64,000 nt of DNA from Jackrogersella multiformis (taxonomy: Eukaryota > Ascomycota > Sordariomycetes > Xylariales > Hypoxylaceae), in the NCBI GenBank assembly GCA_902806575.1, contig CADCXD010000010.1, forward strand, positions 992,001 to 1,056,000, written 5' to 3'. The notes beneath the pieces were generated by a model, which saw only the letters and a program-made list of their open reading frames with translations, made no database searches and had not been told where the DNA came from. Positions 1 to 11,122 of the stretch are shown here, in pieces; the first letter of the stretch is position 1, and every line of letters begins with the position of its first letter. Made by a program: the position numbers and the translations under genes.

Positions 1-3000
1 CTGCCCAATCTGATCAACAACACCCGCACTAGGCGGTGCTGGAGTCGACATGTTAGGGATCACTGCCGGTGGATAAACTTTCACTGGATCAGGTCTATCT
101 GTGGCTATAGCGCCGTTGCCAAACGCATCGTCATGTAGTCGCTTTTGCCCGGCGATTTGGTCGACAACGCCTGCGCTTGGAGGTGCCGGGGTAGAGACAT
201 TGTGTGTTAGCACTCCCGTAGCCGAATTTTGCATAGATGGCGAAGCGGCCGCAGAATCTCTACGGGTGACAGGGGGCCGAGACATTGCGCTCGCCCCTGG
301 GCGGGAGATACCCATTGGGCTTGGACGTTGAATCAATACACCAGAACGTGGGATTGGTGGTGGCGTTGGCTTCGCGGCCGCTGCTGGAGATGCTAAGGGG
401 GATTGCATGCTAAGGGGGTTGGCCACTGTTCCTTGGTTAGTTTGGATAGTTCCTAACATAGGCGTAAGCGGTTGAGCCGGGGCCGGCGATGCAGACGGAG
501 GAGCTTGAGATGAATAGACTTGTTGGGTGGCTATCGCTGGGGCAGGAGGCGTAGATCGGACTTGGAGACTATGTGCTCTGCGCGCGTCCGCGATTATCTG
601 TGTGACAGATTTGACCATCAACCTGTCTGCTTCTTCCCATCCTTGAATCGGTCCGGCGTTCGGCAAGCCCTGTGCTCGATTTATGGCTAAATCTACGATA
701 GCCTCTGCTTGGTCCGTCTTTTTCTTCAGAGCGACAACCATAGTGTCTCGGAAATTCTTAACTCTCCGCTGTATTTCGACATCTAGAGTAGCCGCCGGTG
801 CTGGACTTGGGGTTGGTACACTTGGGGCCGGTGTTGATTTCGCCGCAGGAGGCATAGCTGGTGCAGGAGAAGCAGATGTCGCCTGTCGCTGTTGTTTAGC
901 CTGCATTTCGCTGATCATATTCCGTACCGCATTTATCAAGGTTTTCTCGATCGACTCAAAACCTGGAGGCACACTAGCATGAACTGGTAGGCCACGCGCA
1001 CGGCTTATCGCAGAATCGATGATTTGTGTAGCATAGTGAGTCTGCTTAGAAATGACGCCTAGCATATTTGCCCTAAACTGGGCAATAGCTTTCTCAATCT
1101 CCGGTGACAGCGGTGGCCGCGTCGTACTATCGGGCACGCTCGGCATCGGCTGCTGTTGATATTGAGAGGAAGGCTGGGCCGCGTGCTGTTGCATCGGTAT
1201 AGTAGGCAGTGTCTGCGGGTTTGGCGCTGCAGAAACCTCTGATTTGATGGGAGGGTTAGCCTGGGGAGGTGGTTTCGCGTAAGGCGAGCTATAAGTATTC
1301 TGCTGAGCGTTGTTAGGCTGTCTGGAGAGGTACCCGAGAGGCAGTTGAGCTGGTGCTGGAGCCTGCGCCGGGTATACTTGCTGAGAGAGCGGCGACTGAG
1401 AAAATGGTGTTTGAAAAGGCTGAGGAGGAGGCTGGCCAGCCAGGTTTTGGTAACCCGCATGCAGCTGTTTAGTGTCAGCCCCGTAGTTTGGTAAGTTCTG
1501 ACCAAAACCATGGTTGTTTATTTGTAAGTATGGGCCATTCTGGTATCCTTCCGACTGTTGCTCCGGAGGTAGCTGAGGAGGAAGATGTGCTGAACCAAGC
1601 TGTCCAAGTTGGCCGTCAGGAGAATTCGGCTTGCGCTTTTTCCCGGCGTCAAGCTCTACCCCGGGAACGCGACACCACAATCCAGTACCCTCAGCCTTCT
1701 TGAAGGCTTCGTTTCCGATCAAGTTGTGGCGCACGCTGCTTTCCCACCCCTTCGTCTCCGCAGAGAAGTAAAACCACGGATATTTCGACATGATCCTCTT
1801 GTAGATTTGTTTTAGGGTCAAGCCTTCCAGCGGTCCATTTGTCAATGCCTCGTCAATTAAAACGCCATAATTCTTGGTGGGTTTCTGTAGTTGCTCTTCG
1901 GTGAAGTCTTCTTTCTGGAGTTCTAGAGGCGGAGATTTTGGTCGAACCTTCTTCTCTTTCTTTTCTCTTGCTCGTCTCTCAACATCGGAGCCTTCCTCGC
2001 CTTCTTCTTTCGGCTTTCGTTTATTATATTTCCTCTTCTCCAGCTTCTCCAGCTTCTCCCCCTCCTCTTGCCCAGGATTCTTTCTCGGGCGGCCCACCGG
2101 CCGTTTGATCTTCTCATTCTGTATATCCTGTAGTTCTTGTTGGGGAAGAGTCTTCTTCGAGGTTTCCTGCATCTGTTTCTTAAGTAGTCGTCGCTCTCTC
2201 TTCGACATTATGCCATCCTTAGGGGGTCGTCCTGGGCCACGCCGCTTGGGTAATTCGGGAGTCACAAACTGGGACTGAGACATGCCGGGTATCTCGGCCG
2301 ACTGGACCATGTCAACGTTCGGCTCGTCATCGTCTCCATTAGACTGTTGTTCGGCAGCTTCTTGGTCTTCCTCGCCCTCTCCTTCGCCTTCGTCGTCAGA
2401 CCCTACAGGAGGGGTTGGTACATTCTCAATCTCTGACAGCTCTTCACTTGTGTCACGAAAGTTCTCATGATCGGAATGTTCAAAATCGAAGCTCATCTCC
2501 TTGCCTCCAATAGACATACGTTTGCTCGATGTCTCCTCCTCGTGGTACTCCTCGCCGCCCGTTTTACCCAGTTGAACGCCGTTGATGATGAAATTAAATT
2601 CCACATCTTTTATTTGAAGTCGGTCTCCGCTCCTAAGGGTAACCGGGTCGTCGAGGCCGTAATGAGTATCATCGCAGAAGAAGCCGTTCTTGTGAAGGGC
2701 AATAGCCTCGAATACCCCTCTCTTTTCATTAAATTCGACTTTGAGATGCTGCCGTGATATACCGCGGGTTTTGCTCGCGATATCCGGTCCGGGCGAATGG
2801 ATACCGACGAAGGGAATATGCGACGGCGACGGCTGTAAAGTACCCAAATCAACAGCCGCGGCACCGGGAGTGTGCGAGACATATTGCCTATTCGATTTAA
2901 CATGGTCGCTTTGAGCATCGTCATCGCCGTTCTGGGATCTATTCGCGGAGCTGAGGCAGCGCTTCTTGGCAGGGCGTACATTATCTTCGCCGTCAGACTC

Positions 3001-4095
3001 GGGACCTAGCATACCACCTTCTTCACTGACATAGGATTTACTAAATTTGCCCCTGTCGACGTTAAGGGGCGTAGGTGGGGGCAACCCATTTCTTGCATTC
3101 TCTTCCACCTTTCGCCTATAGCTCAATTCCCTCTTTTCGTCCCTTCTTGCTTGGTCCATGGCCCTTTGATCGCGACCAATGATAACAGCGTAGGTGGTCA
3201 TCTGGAAAACACTGTCGGCGAACTCTATCCTGGCGAAGGATTCTAGTTTTTGGCTTGCGCTGGTGGATGTGCGGTCGTTTGTCGTCGTCACAACATCGCT
3301 CTCCTGTGTGAACGAAGCTTGCAAGGAGACCTCAGAGGGAGCCACGATAGAAGGTCCCGGGTTCTGAAAGAGAGCCGAGCTAGCCTGGGCTAGGTTCATC
3401 ATATAGGCGTTGGGATCTACGGTACCCTGACCGTGTCGCAGGTTGGAGGTCATAGTTCGAGTTGAATAGTCTATGTTGGGAGGCTCGGGATCTGTGGTCG
3501 CGACAGCTTCCACTTGGTTGCGCAACCGTGATGCTTGGTCTGATATCTGAGGGTGGTTGAGCTTCGTAGGGAAAGATTCGGTAGCTCGACCAAGGTTTAC
3601 AGAAGCTAGTTGAACTGCGGAAGGAGGTTCGACGGTGGCATTCTTAGCTGGTAGAGGCTCGGTAGAAAGATCAGGAACATCGTCATTATCGCCAATATTT
3701 ATTTGTGTCGCTGCAGGAGTGGAAAGCGGAGAGACGGTGGGCGGCGAAGGCATTTCATGGTCATCGTGAGAGTCATCGCGGTAGATATATTGGTGATTCA
3801 TGAGGTGTGTCGGCGCATTGGCATTGGCATCGGTATCGGTATTGGCAGCAGAATTGGGATTCAGATTCGGATTAGGATTGAGATTGGTACTGGTGGCAGA
3901 ATTGGTGCTGGTACTGGTGCTGGTGCTGGTACTGGTATTGGTGCTGGTGCTGGTGCTGGTGGCAGAATTGGTAGCAGGTGTGGGATCTCGATCTGCTGTG
4001 GCTGCTGCTGCGGGCAATAACATGCTTGGCGGTGGAGGAGAGCCATGTGGTAGCTGGCGACCAAAATGGGCCGAGGCAGCGTTGGACGAAGTCAT
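1..4095 (-). CDS. FHL1: FHA plus forkhead transcription factor, FHL1-like (partial, 3' end off window)
   Basis: A single frame stays open from ATG 4095 to base 1, giving at least 1365 residues with no intron or stop. An upstream in-frame stop lies near 4228 with no ATG between, so 4095 is the first possible start. Order: Ser/Thr/Asn/Pro-rich N-terminus with a Thr-Ser repeat (about 40-70); FHA region (about 283-502) beginning ESFARIEFADS and containing VIIGRD; acidic linker; two AT-hook-like motifs, RGPGRPPK and RPVGRPRK (about 615-670); divergent winged helix (about 735-813) with LTLKQIYKRIMSKYPWF and SSVRHNLIGNEAF; then a long Pro/Gln/Ala-rich tail. FHA followed by a non-canonical forkhead is the FHL1 pattern; in yeast Fhl1 binds ribosomal-protein promoters and acts through its FHA partner Ifh1. 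The tail repeats STPAPPSAGVVDQI twice near the left edge. Assignment as FHL1 rather than FKH1/2 rests on the divergent forkhead and the length. Confidence 0.85.
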   Translation of the reverse strand, partial: MTSSNAASAHFGRQLPHGSPPPPSMLLPAAAATADRDPTPATNSATSTSTSTNTSTSTSTSTSTNSATSTNLNPNPNLNPNSAANTDTDANANAPTHLMNHQYIYRDDSHDDHEMPSPPTVSPLSTPAATQINIGDNDDVPDLSTEPLPAKNATVEPPSAVQLASVNLGRATESFPTKLNHPQISDQASRLRNQVEAVATTDPEPPNIDYSTRTMTSNLRHGQGTVDPNAYMMNLAQASSALFQNPGPSIVAPSEVSLQASFTQESDVVTTTNDRTSTSASQKLESFARIEFADSVFQMTTYAVIIGRDQRAMDQARRDEKRELSYRRKVEENARNGLPPPTPLNVDRGKFSKSYVSEEGGMLGPESDGEDNVRPAKKRCLSSANRSQNGDDDAQSDHVKSNRQYVSHTPGAAAVDLGTLQPSPSHIPFVGIHSPGPDIASKTRGISRQHLKVEFNEKRGVFEAIALHKNGFFCDDTHYGLDDPVTLRSGDRLQIKDVEFNFIINGVQLGKTGGEEYHEEETSSKRMSIGGKEMSFDFEHSDHENFRDTSEELSEIENVPTPPVGSDDEGEGEGEEDQEAAEQQSNGDDDEPNVDMVQSAEIPGMSQSQFVTPELPKRRGPGRPPKDGIMSKRERRLLKKQMQETSKKTLPQQELQDIQNEKIKRPVGRPRKNPGQEEGEKLEKLEKRKYNKRKPKEEGEEGSDVERRAREKKEKKVRPKSPPLELQKEDFTEEQLQKPTKNYGVLIDEALTNGPLEGLTLKQIYKRIMSKYPWFYFSAETKGWESSVRHNLIGNEAFKKAEGTGLWCRVPGVELDAGKKRKPNSPDGQLGQLGSAHLPPQLPPEQQSEGYQNGPYLQINNHGFGQNLPNYGADTKQLHAGYQNLAGQPPPQPFQTPFSQSPLSQQVYPAQAPAPAQLPLGYLSRQPNNAQQNTYSSPYAKPPPQANPPIKSEVSAAPNPQTLPTIPMQQHAAQPSSQYQQQPMPSVPDSTTRPPLSPEIEKAIAQFRANMLGVISKQTHYATQIIDSAISRARGLPVHASVPPGFESIEKTLINAVRNMISEMQAKQQRQATSASPAPAMPPAAKSTPAPSVPTPSPAPAATLDVEIQRRVKNFRDTMVVALKKKTDQAEAIVDLAINRAQGLPNAGPIQGWEEADRLMVKSVTQIIADARRAHSLQVRSTPPAPAIATQQVYSSQAPPSASPAPAQPLTPMLGTIQTNQGTVANPLSMQSPLASPAAAAKPTPPPIPRSGVLIQRPSPMGISRPGASAMSRPPVTRRDSAAASPSMQNSATGVLTHNVSTPAPPSAGVVDQIAGQKRLHDDAFGNGAIATDRPDPVKVYPPAVIPNMSTPAPPSAGVVDQIGQ
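3884..3975 (-). repeat. Coding Thr-Ser/Thr-Asn tandem repeat in the FHL1-like gene
   Basis: On the minus strand the codons alternate ACC-AGC/AGT with ACC-AAT, encoding runs of TS and TN broken by SAT. It stays in frame, so length changes in steps of six bases would be tolerated. It is a low-complexity disordered segment with no functional call. Confidence 0.7.
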
Positions 4096-5083
4096 CGCTG
4101 TTGAGATAAAGACAGCTCCTTCGTCTACGTCTACGTCGTACCGGTTTTGGTATTGGTGTTGGAGTTCCAAGGTTCCAAGGTCCCAAGGTTTGAATGGAGA
4201 AATGGAGAAAGTGGTGATGGAGTCCTAAAGGTAGGTACTGCCCAGTCGGGGAGGGATTAGGATTGGTGACCGCCTTCCCGCAACGTGAAAAAAATTACAA
4301 CAAATCCCAGTGGCTTGACTACCTAGGTACACTGGGTATCTCCTACCTAGGTACCTAGGTATGTACTGCGATTCCCCACCAACGCCACCCCCCCTACAGC
4401 CACTAATCTGTAATGGTAATAGTTCTTTAACATCGGGTAGGGCTTGTTGGCTTGCTGTGATTGGTCTGTCAAGCTAAGCTAATTCATGCTTTAAGCTGCT
4501 AGCTCTGCAATTTATCCAATAGGTACCTAGCTTGCCTCCCTAGCTATGTATCTAGCCATGTACCTAGTACAATCTTATCCGCCTGCAGTTATTATCGAGA
4601 CAGTGGACGTCTACTCATCAAATATGGATCCTTTAAATAATTACCTAGGTAATTTCATGTCTTTGTTAGGCAGTCATTTCAGAAATGCAACGACAACAAC
4701 GACATAAATAAAACCATAACGTCACGACTAAGAGCATACCTAGGTAAGTATCATTTGAAGAGATGTTGAACAAAGAGCCAAAGATAAGAAGAAAAAATGT
4801 AGAGTTGCTAAGTGGAGGTTTAAGCACAAGGATTATATATAAAGTCTAAAACTCAACTCAGGAGAATAGTGTTTGAATAGTTAAAAGAGTCGTAAAAGTG
4901 CAAACTTGCTTGGTTGTACATTGATGCCTTACAAAGAACTTAATCATACCACTAACTCCATATAATGTAGTACCACGAACCCACAGCTTTGAACAGTATG
5001 CACGTCACCACACATTAAATATAATTACACCAACTTCATACATACCTAGGTACCTATACACTAGGTACCTAGGTAGTTACTAC
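4096..5083. other. Intergenic: FHL1-like 5' region and MOT1 3' region
   Basis: No convincing coding sequence. It holds the upstream region of the FHL1-like gene, including imperfect TTCCAAGG repeats at about 4166-4190, and several ACCTAGGT motifs: clusters at 4320-4365 and 5043-5078 and single copies near 4642 and 4738. The rest is AT-rich without recognisable elements. Confidence 0.6.
5043..5078. repeat. ACCTAGGT motif cluster
   Basis: Several overlapping copies of the palindrome TACCTAGGTA in 36 bp just past the stop of the transporter gene. Similar clusters lie at 4320-4365, 24167-24190, 33661-33685 and 61189-61220. Confidence 0.7.
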
Positions 5084-6457
5084 TCAAGTGTGTAACAACG
5101 GCGTCCTTTCGCTCGATCTGTGACTTCGTTTCTTCTCTACCCAATCTGCAAACTTATAAGCCCAATAGCAGAGCATCCCGGCTATGAAGCCAACAGCGTC
5201 ATTCTTAAAAGCCAGGATGCCCGCCGTGGTCATGAGCATCACAGTCCATCTCTCGGTTCTCTCCTGATCCGAGACGTCTCGGTGTATCTTGCGATGATGC
5301 TGATGCTGATCAACCGACGCCTCCCACAGGTCCGGAGCGCCATAGTTCAGGCTCTGGCCCACCTTCGCCAGCTCCAGGCCCGCAGCGATGACCATGATCC
5401 CTAAGAGGGTCTTCGGAAACGCAGTCAGTAGGTCCAACAACGACTCGCCGAATATGATTCCAAGGAGCATCTTAAACAGGCCTAGTAAGATTATGCTAGC
5501 ACCACTCCGCGCGCCAAACCGGTACTGCGCTGCGAGTCCGCCCGCGCCGTGGCAGACAGGCATGGCACCGAACCAGCACCCTACGAGATTCATGGCAGCG
5601 ACGCTGATGCCGAGGGCTGTGACGCTAGGCGCTGGCAGGTCGGGCAGCAGGTCCGCGGCGAGAGCGCTGGCAGCGATGACCGAGTTCAGCGTCGTAAGTG
5701 GCAGCTGGGCGATACCCATGCCAACGGCATCCGCGCTCCACCAAGGCAGCTCGAAAAACGGATTCCAGACGCGGAAGTGCGGTAGGTTGTGGTGAGAGCT
5801 CGTGGCGACGAAGATGATAGCCATGACCAGGCCGACGACGAAAATGATCAGCGCATACGGGAACCGAGACGCTTTTTGGGTCAAGATGAGCAGCAGGAAA
5901 GCGGCGAAGGACCAGACGAGGTTGTCGAGGGGGAAAGTCCAGTGGTGGGTGAAGGGCTGCAGCAAAGAGCTGCCCGCCGAGATGATTAGGGAGAGGCCGG
6001 CACCGAACTGGATGCCCTTAACCACGGGTATGGGAATTATGCGCATGACCCAGTGCAATAGACCAGTAATGCTTAGCAGCAGCACAATGATAGCTACCAC
6101 ACTGCCCGCCGCTACGGTTTCGCGTTCCGAGGCCTTTGAAGCTATAGCCGCTGCCGCGATAGCCTTCATCGGCTGCACGGGTAGGGGTATGCCAAATAAG
6201 ACACCGGTGGCAAGGTTGAAGAAACCCGAAAACACAAGGGTTGTCGATAGGGAGATCGACCCGTTAACGGCGAGAGTGATCATCAGCGGGAGGAGGGTCC
6301 CTAGATCACCAAGCGCGCCCGATATCTCGGCGAGGGGGGAGCTGCGCAGAGTTGAGACATTATTGCGATGGAATCGCTTGACATTTGAAAGAAAGGTCAT
6401 GATTCTTGTTTGGTATTGGTCCCTCGTATCGGTGATGTCGCGATAATGTAAAGTCAT
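5084..6457 (-). CDS. MOT1-type molybdate transporter
   Basis: Single-exon gene of 457 residues. The family (MFS_MOT1, SulP-related) moves molybdate across membranes to supply molybdenum-cofactor enzymes such as nitrate reductase. Family signatures are intact: SGALGDLGTLLPLM near residue 45, PLPVQPMKAIAAAAIA near 95, GIQFGAGLSLIISAGSSL near 145, and a C-terminal half with PVCHGAGGLAAQYRFGARSG and LLGIMVIAAGLELAKVG. About ten hydrophobic spans are visible. The start at 6457 is an ATG; a second ATG 19 codons in (MTFLSNVKR) could also serve. No sulfate-transporter STAS domain is present, which fits MOT1 rather than ordinary sulfate permeases. Whether it sits in the plasma membrane or an organelle cannot be told. 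Confidence 0.88.
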   Translation of the reverse strand: MTLHYRDITDTRDQYQTRIMTFLSNVKRFHRNNVSTLRSSPLAEISGALGDLGTLLPLMITLAVNGSISLSTTLVFSGFFNLATGVLFGIPLPVQPMKAIAAAAIASKASERETVAAGSVVAIIVLLLSITGLLHWVMRIIPIPVVKGIQFGAGLSLIISAGSSLLQPFTHHWTFPLDNLVWSFAAFLLLILTQKASRFPYALIIFVVGLVMAIIFVATSSHHNLPHFRVWNPFFELPWWSADAVGMGIAQLPLTTLNSVIAASALAADLLPDLPAPSVTALGISVAAMNLVGCWFGAMPVCHGAGGLAAQYRFGARSGASIILLGLFKMLLGIIFGESLLDLLTAFPKTLLGIMVIAAGLELAKVGQSLNYGAPDLWEASVDQHQHHRKIHRDVSDQERTERWTVMLMTTAGILAFKNDAVGFIAGMLCYWAYKFADWVEKKRSHRSSERTPLLHT

Positions 6458-7824
6458 CTACCAAAGGAAGGACTTGAGACACCTACCTTCTAGGTTCCAG
6501 GTAATAGGTAGTACCTAAGTGGTAAAACGTTGGAAGTGATTGGGGAGGTTTCAGCTCCAACTACGTCAGCGAAGGAATTACTGTAACCGTTAACGGTATT
6601 CCGCGCAACCCCTCGGGACTACCCGAAATATAGAAACCGTAGTTTCCCGTCTTATGTCGTGTAGGTACCACATACAGCAGAGTTTGTGATTGCTTAAAGA
6701 GATCCCGTCCTAGGTGAATTGTAATAGCATTAGAGTTTAGCACGACTATGACCTCAATTAAATATATTTCCAAGGTTTCCAAGGTTTCCAAGGTTCAACA
6801 ACATCCATGTTGACCACTTCCATTTTCCTAGTAGGCAAGATGTTGGTATTTGAATATACTCTTAAATGCATAATGTGCTAAAATTTGCTACATGTTAGAA
6901 ACGTTCTAGAATACGTAGGTAGACATATTAATAGCGTAGTGTTTAGCGGATATTATTCTAAATCAACACCACAACATCACAGTAGAGCTCTACGATAACC
7001 AATCCAGATTATCATCAATATCGCCTAAGTACACAAATCTAAACAAACCAGGTAAGTAAAGAATTCTGGTACTTGAAATATGGACAAGTCTTGAAACAAG
7101 GAGGCTGGTAAGTTTCAAAAGAAGAGATGGCGGTTAATAATAGTAAAATAGAATATCAGAGTTCTAACCGCGCCGCTGGGAAATCAACGGTATCTACTAT
7201 TTATGTAGTTATTAAACGAATCTGACGACATACCAACCCAATGAAGCTAACAAGCCATTTACTTAAATCCGGGAATAACTTCTATTTATGGACCTCCCTC
7301 CAGGTCTAGGTATGTATATGTGGTTCTAGTGTAGTAAAGCTACCTACTACCTAGGTAGTCAGCTAGTGTAGAAACACCTATGTTAAGCGGGAGGCGACTT
7401 CAGACGGATCTCGCGGAGTCAGGATTCCGTCTGAATAGCGCACGGGTCGTCAGGGACCCGAAACGTTAGGTCGAACATCCGCATGCCTCCAATAGCATGA
7501 CAGACATTGAGCTGACAGATATTTACCTACCTATTGTAGAATATATTTCTCGTAGACTGCGCGACACCTTTCTTTGTTGCTTATCTATAATATTGCTTTC
7601 CCCCCTTGTGTAATACCCAATAGTTTGTTTCCAAGGTTATTCGAATCTGTTTTGGACACCTCATTACCAGCCCTGCAGAGACTTGGCAGAGTCAAGAAAG
7701 CCGGGTCCTATTAGCATATATTTAATACTAAGGAGTCCACGTTTCTCTGAACTCATTCCAAATAGGCCGAAACGTAAAACAAGCCGGGCCGCTGCGCATT
7801 TGCTCGTGCTGACTGATTACCATC
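6458..7824. other. Intergenic: divergent promoters of MOT1 and P450 genes
   Basis: AT-rich, about 1.37 kb, between two divergently transcribed genes, so both promoters must lie here. It contains a triple tandem TTTCCAAGG near 6772-6797 and one ACCTAGGTAG motif near 7350. A GC-richer island at 7387-7490 can fold into two short hairpins. No coding sequence was recognised. Confidence 0.55.
7390..7490. other. GC-richer island with two consecutive inverted repeats
   Basis: TTCAGACGGA (7399-7408) pairs perfectly with TCCGTCTGAA (7426-7435). CGGGTC (7443-7448) pairs with GACCCG (7455-7460). GGAGGC (7390-7395) and GCCTCC (7485-7490) could close an outer stem. It could be a small structured RNA, a decayed repeat or chance; no known RNA family was recognised. 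Confidence 0.3.
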
Positions 7825-9884
7825 ATGGTCTCGACGATATTAATACTGCTCGGTGCAGCTATTTCATACTTCGTATTCGATATAGTATCGAAGCTTAGGA
7901 CCAACATCGCCGCCGCGAAACGATCTGGTCTACCCTACTTCATTATCCGTAAGTTAGGCGGCTTAAGTTTTCTAATTATTTTCTCTTATGAGCATACTAA
8001 CCTTTCCACTATAGCCATTGGTCCGTGGAACCGAATAGGTCAAATATTCTATAAAGTCTGGGTTCCCATATTCAAGCTTCTTCCGCGTAAATGCTGGGAA
8101 GACATCGAACCGTGAGTAATTCAAGTTTTCAACCACAAACTACAAATCAATCTAACAATCTTGGGATTAGAATATTAATCCCGAACTGGCAGTATGTGGA
8201 GAACCACAAACTATTCGCTAAATTAGGAAGTGCCTTCATAGTTGTTTCGCCAGGGAGGGTCATATGCTTTACAGAGAGTGCAGAGGCTATTCATCAAATT
8301 ACATCAAAGCGCGAGGCATTCCCCAAACCGACGGAGGCTTACGCTATTCTCGGGCAGTATGGCCAGAATGTGATAACGCTGGAGGGCGCTGCCTGGCGTA
8401 TGCACCGCAAGATCACCTCCGCCTCTTTTAACGAGAAGAATGCCGCCCTGGTATTCAAGGAGTCTATCAGCCAGGCGAAGGGGCTAATTAACCTGTGGCT
8501 TAGCCCTGATGGGCTGGGCAACAAGACGTTTAAGACAATCGAGCGGGATGCGGCATCGCTCATGCTCAACATCATCGCGAATATCGGGTTCGGCCTTAAA
8601 ATCCTCTGGCCCGGCCAAGAATTCCCGGCTGATGCCGACCCGAGATTGGCCAAGTACGCAACTCAGGAGCCCCCTGCAGGACACACGATGAGTTTTGGAA
8701 AGGCATTGGCGCTTACTCTAGATTATCTCATCCTACTTCTCATTATGCCAAGGTGGATCCTCAAGCTTGTTCCTAACAAGCACGCGAAGCAAGCCGTAGA
8801 AGCAGAAAGCAACTTCGTGCGCTACCTGAATGAGTTCTTGCAGGAGAAAATCGACGATGTGCGGAAAGGAAACAACACGGAACAGGGCCTGGATATCATG
8901 GGCTCGCTGGTCCGCACAAGCTACGGAGACAAGCCAACGAACGGGTCGGCAGCTACGGAATCGGGCAAGAAGGGATCCCAGATCGCGCGGTTGAGTGACT
9001 CGGAAATCATAGGCAACGCTTTCATTAACATCGTGGCGGGCCATGAAACGACGGCTAACACCCTCCACTTCTCCCTCATCGAGCTAGCCGCAAATCCGGC
9101 TTCGCAGAGGCGATTGCAGCGCGATCTTGATAACATTGTGGGCGACGCGGACCCGGAGACTTGGGACTACGACACGACGATAAACGCTCTACTTGGCTCG
9201 ATGGCCGGGGCAGCCATCAACGAAACCCTGCGCCTAGTTCCTCCCGTAGTCGACATCCCGAAGATGGTATCTCCGACGCAAGACCAGCCCATCACCATCG
9301 ACGGCGTGCGGTACTTGCTGCCTCGGAACGCGCCGATCGGCATGGTAGTTGCGGCTTCGCAACGCAACCCGAGATATTGGCCGACTAAGCCGAGCAAAAT
9401 CAGCGACTCCGAGACGGACCTCGACGACTTCGTCCCCGAGCGGTGGTTCCAGACGGAATCCACCAAGGGCAACAGCGCCACCGTCGAGGGCGCCGACACG
9501 GAGGACTTCGGCGGTTTCGCCGGAGCTGACACTAGCGCGCAGCTGTACCGGCCGCCACGAGGCGCGTTCGTCCCCTTCTCGGACGGCGCGCGAGCCTGCT
9601 TAGGCCGGCGCATGGCAATCGTGGAGCTGGTATCGGCGCTGGCGGTCATCTTCCAGAGATACAGCCTCGAGCTCGCGGTAGACGAGGGGGCGAGCGACGA
9701 GAAAGTCTCGCGGATGAACAAAGACGAAAAGACGATATTGTATCGGGCAGCACAGGAGAAGTCGAGGGAGATAGTCAGAAGTGCTACGAGTATGATTACG
9801 CTGAAGCTACACGGGAACATGTACGTGCCTGTTAGATTGGTGAGGAGAGGCGACGAGAGATTTGTCAACTGGATCGACTCATGA
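7825..9884 (+). CDS. Cytochrome P450 monooxygenase
   Basis: Exons 7825-7948, 8015-8111 and 8171-9884, with GTAAGT and GTGAGT donors and branch sites TACTAAC and TCTAACA; phases agree. Product 644 residues. It starts with a hydrophobic membrane anchor (MVSTILILLGAAISYFVF). P450 signatures: I-helix AGHETT (about 363-368), ExxR as ETLR (425-428), PERW, and the haem loop FSDGARACLG with ligand Cys550. The protein is longer than the usual 500-550 residues because of polar insertions before the I-helix and before the haem loop. It would be an ER-bound class II enzyme using the common P450 reductase. The subfamily and substrate cannot be told. No biosynthetic backbone gene adjoins it. Confidence 0.9.
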
Positions 9885-11122
9885 CACGTGTTAGAGCGGA
9901 GAGATGTACGATTCGGTATACATTAGGTAGTTATGGTATATGGAGCATCTCAGGGTAACATGTATGTAAAAATTATATATATATGGGAAGCATTGAAGAG
10001 GTTCTTGATGTGGATCAAAAGATGTCATAAATTAACGAAAATGAGAGAAAAATGAACAGCCATTGCCGAATTTTCTTAAAATTTTCTTTTGGATCTGCAA
10101 ACATGTAAGCAGACACTTGAAGTATACAAACTATAGACACACACAGACACACAAGCTTTGAACTATACAGAATCCCTCCGAAGAACTGGATTGTATGTCT
10201 GTCAAGGTTAATTGGCTCTTCGTAATAAGTATGGTATTCGAAGCCCTCCTCGATGGAGACAATAACACTAAACTCCCATTCCCTAGCCTTCCGAAACATA
10301 GGATGGTGGTTTTACGTACCTAGGTAGTCATTGACAATAATGAAGCTCGGATTTCCTTTTCTCCACCTCTGACACGAATTAAATGGGACGATGACACCTC
10401 GACACAGCAAATCAGCACTTGAGCTTTCCCAATTCAACTGTGCACCGTGCACCTGCCTCCCAAGTACGGGTATTTATGACCCCAGCATCCATCCCTTCCA
10501 GGGGTCAACATTAGGTACCTAGTGGACCCTAGCTGCCTAGCTGCCTACACGTACATAGTAAAGCCAGCAAGGACAGCAAGGCCTACAGTTTACATATATA
10601 GTAGGTAGTACAGCTCACCTACATACGTAGTACATCCACCGTTGGGAGAGTCCAGCTGCCGAATCCCATGACCCTTCCCGCACCTTGCACCTTGCACCTT
10701 GCACCTTGCACCTTGCACCTTGAACTAAACCTTGCCTTGCGACTGCACGTCAACAAGCCCGAAAAAAGAAAACATAAACAAGCCAAAGTACCGCCACGGG
10801 TACCACAATCATCTTCCCAGCCTCTTTTCCCTCCCACCACGCTACAGACACCACACGCACTACACCACACCGCACCGCACTACCGAACTACCGCACTAAA
10901 CACGCGCCCCTCGCAACACGGTGCAATCAATATTCCATCATTATCATCGACCATCGATATCGATATATACAACGCACAACGCACTTAACACCACCCCCGG
11001 CAACGTCACGGACCACTAGCTCGTGATCTCTCGAAAATCATCTCATCTTGGTCGCCTACTCTACGCGACTCCATCAATACCAATTCTCATTGAAAACCAC
11101 CCACGCCCTGCGACGCAAAGAA
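9885..11122. other. Intergenic: P450 3' region and promoter of the SAP-like gene
   Basis: It holds the P450 downstream region, AT-rich to about 10300, one ACCTAGGTAG motif near 10318, a CACCTTG minisatellite at 10681-10722 and a CAC-rich stretch leading to the next gene. Short reading frames here have no recognisable features. Confidence 0.55.
10681..10722 (+). repeat. CACCTTG heptamer minisatellite, six copies
   Basis: Six perfect tandem copies of CACCTTG, about 400 bp upstream of the start of the SAP-like gene. Not coding. Confidence 0.9.

Noticed and set aside
10015..10299. Minus-strand 94-codon frame with hydrophobic patches
   Set aside because: AT-rich, no ATG-linked signal features or family match; likely chance frame in the P450 3' region.
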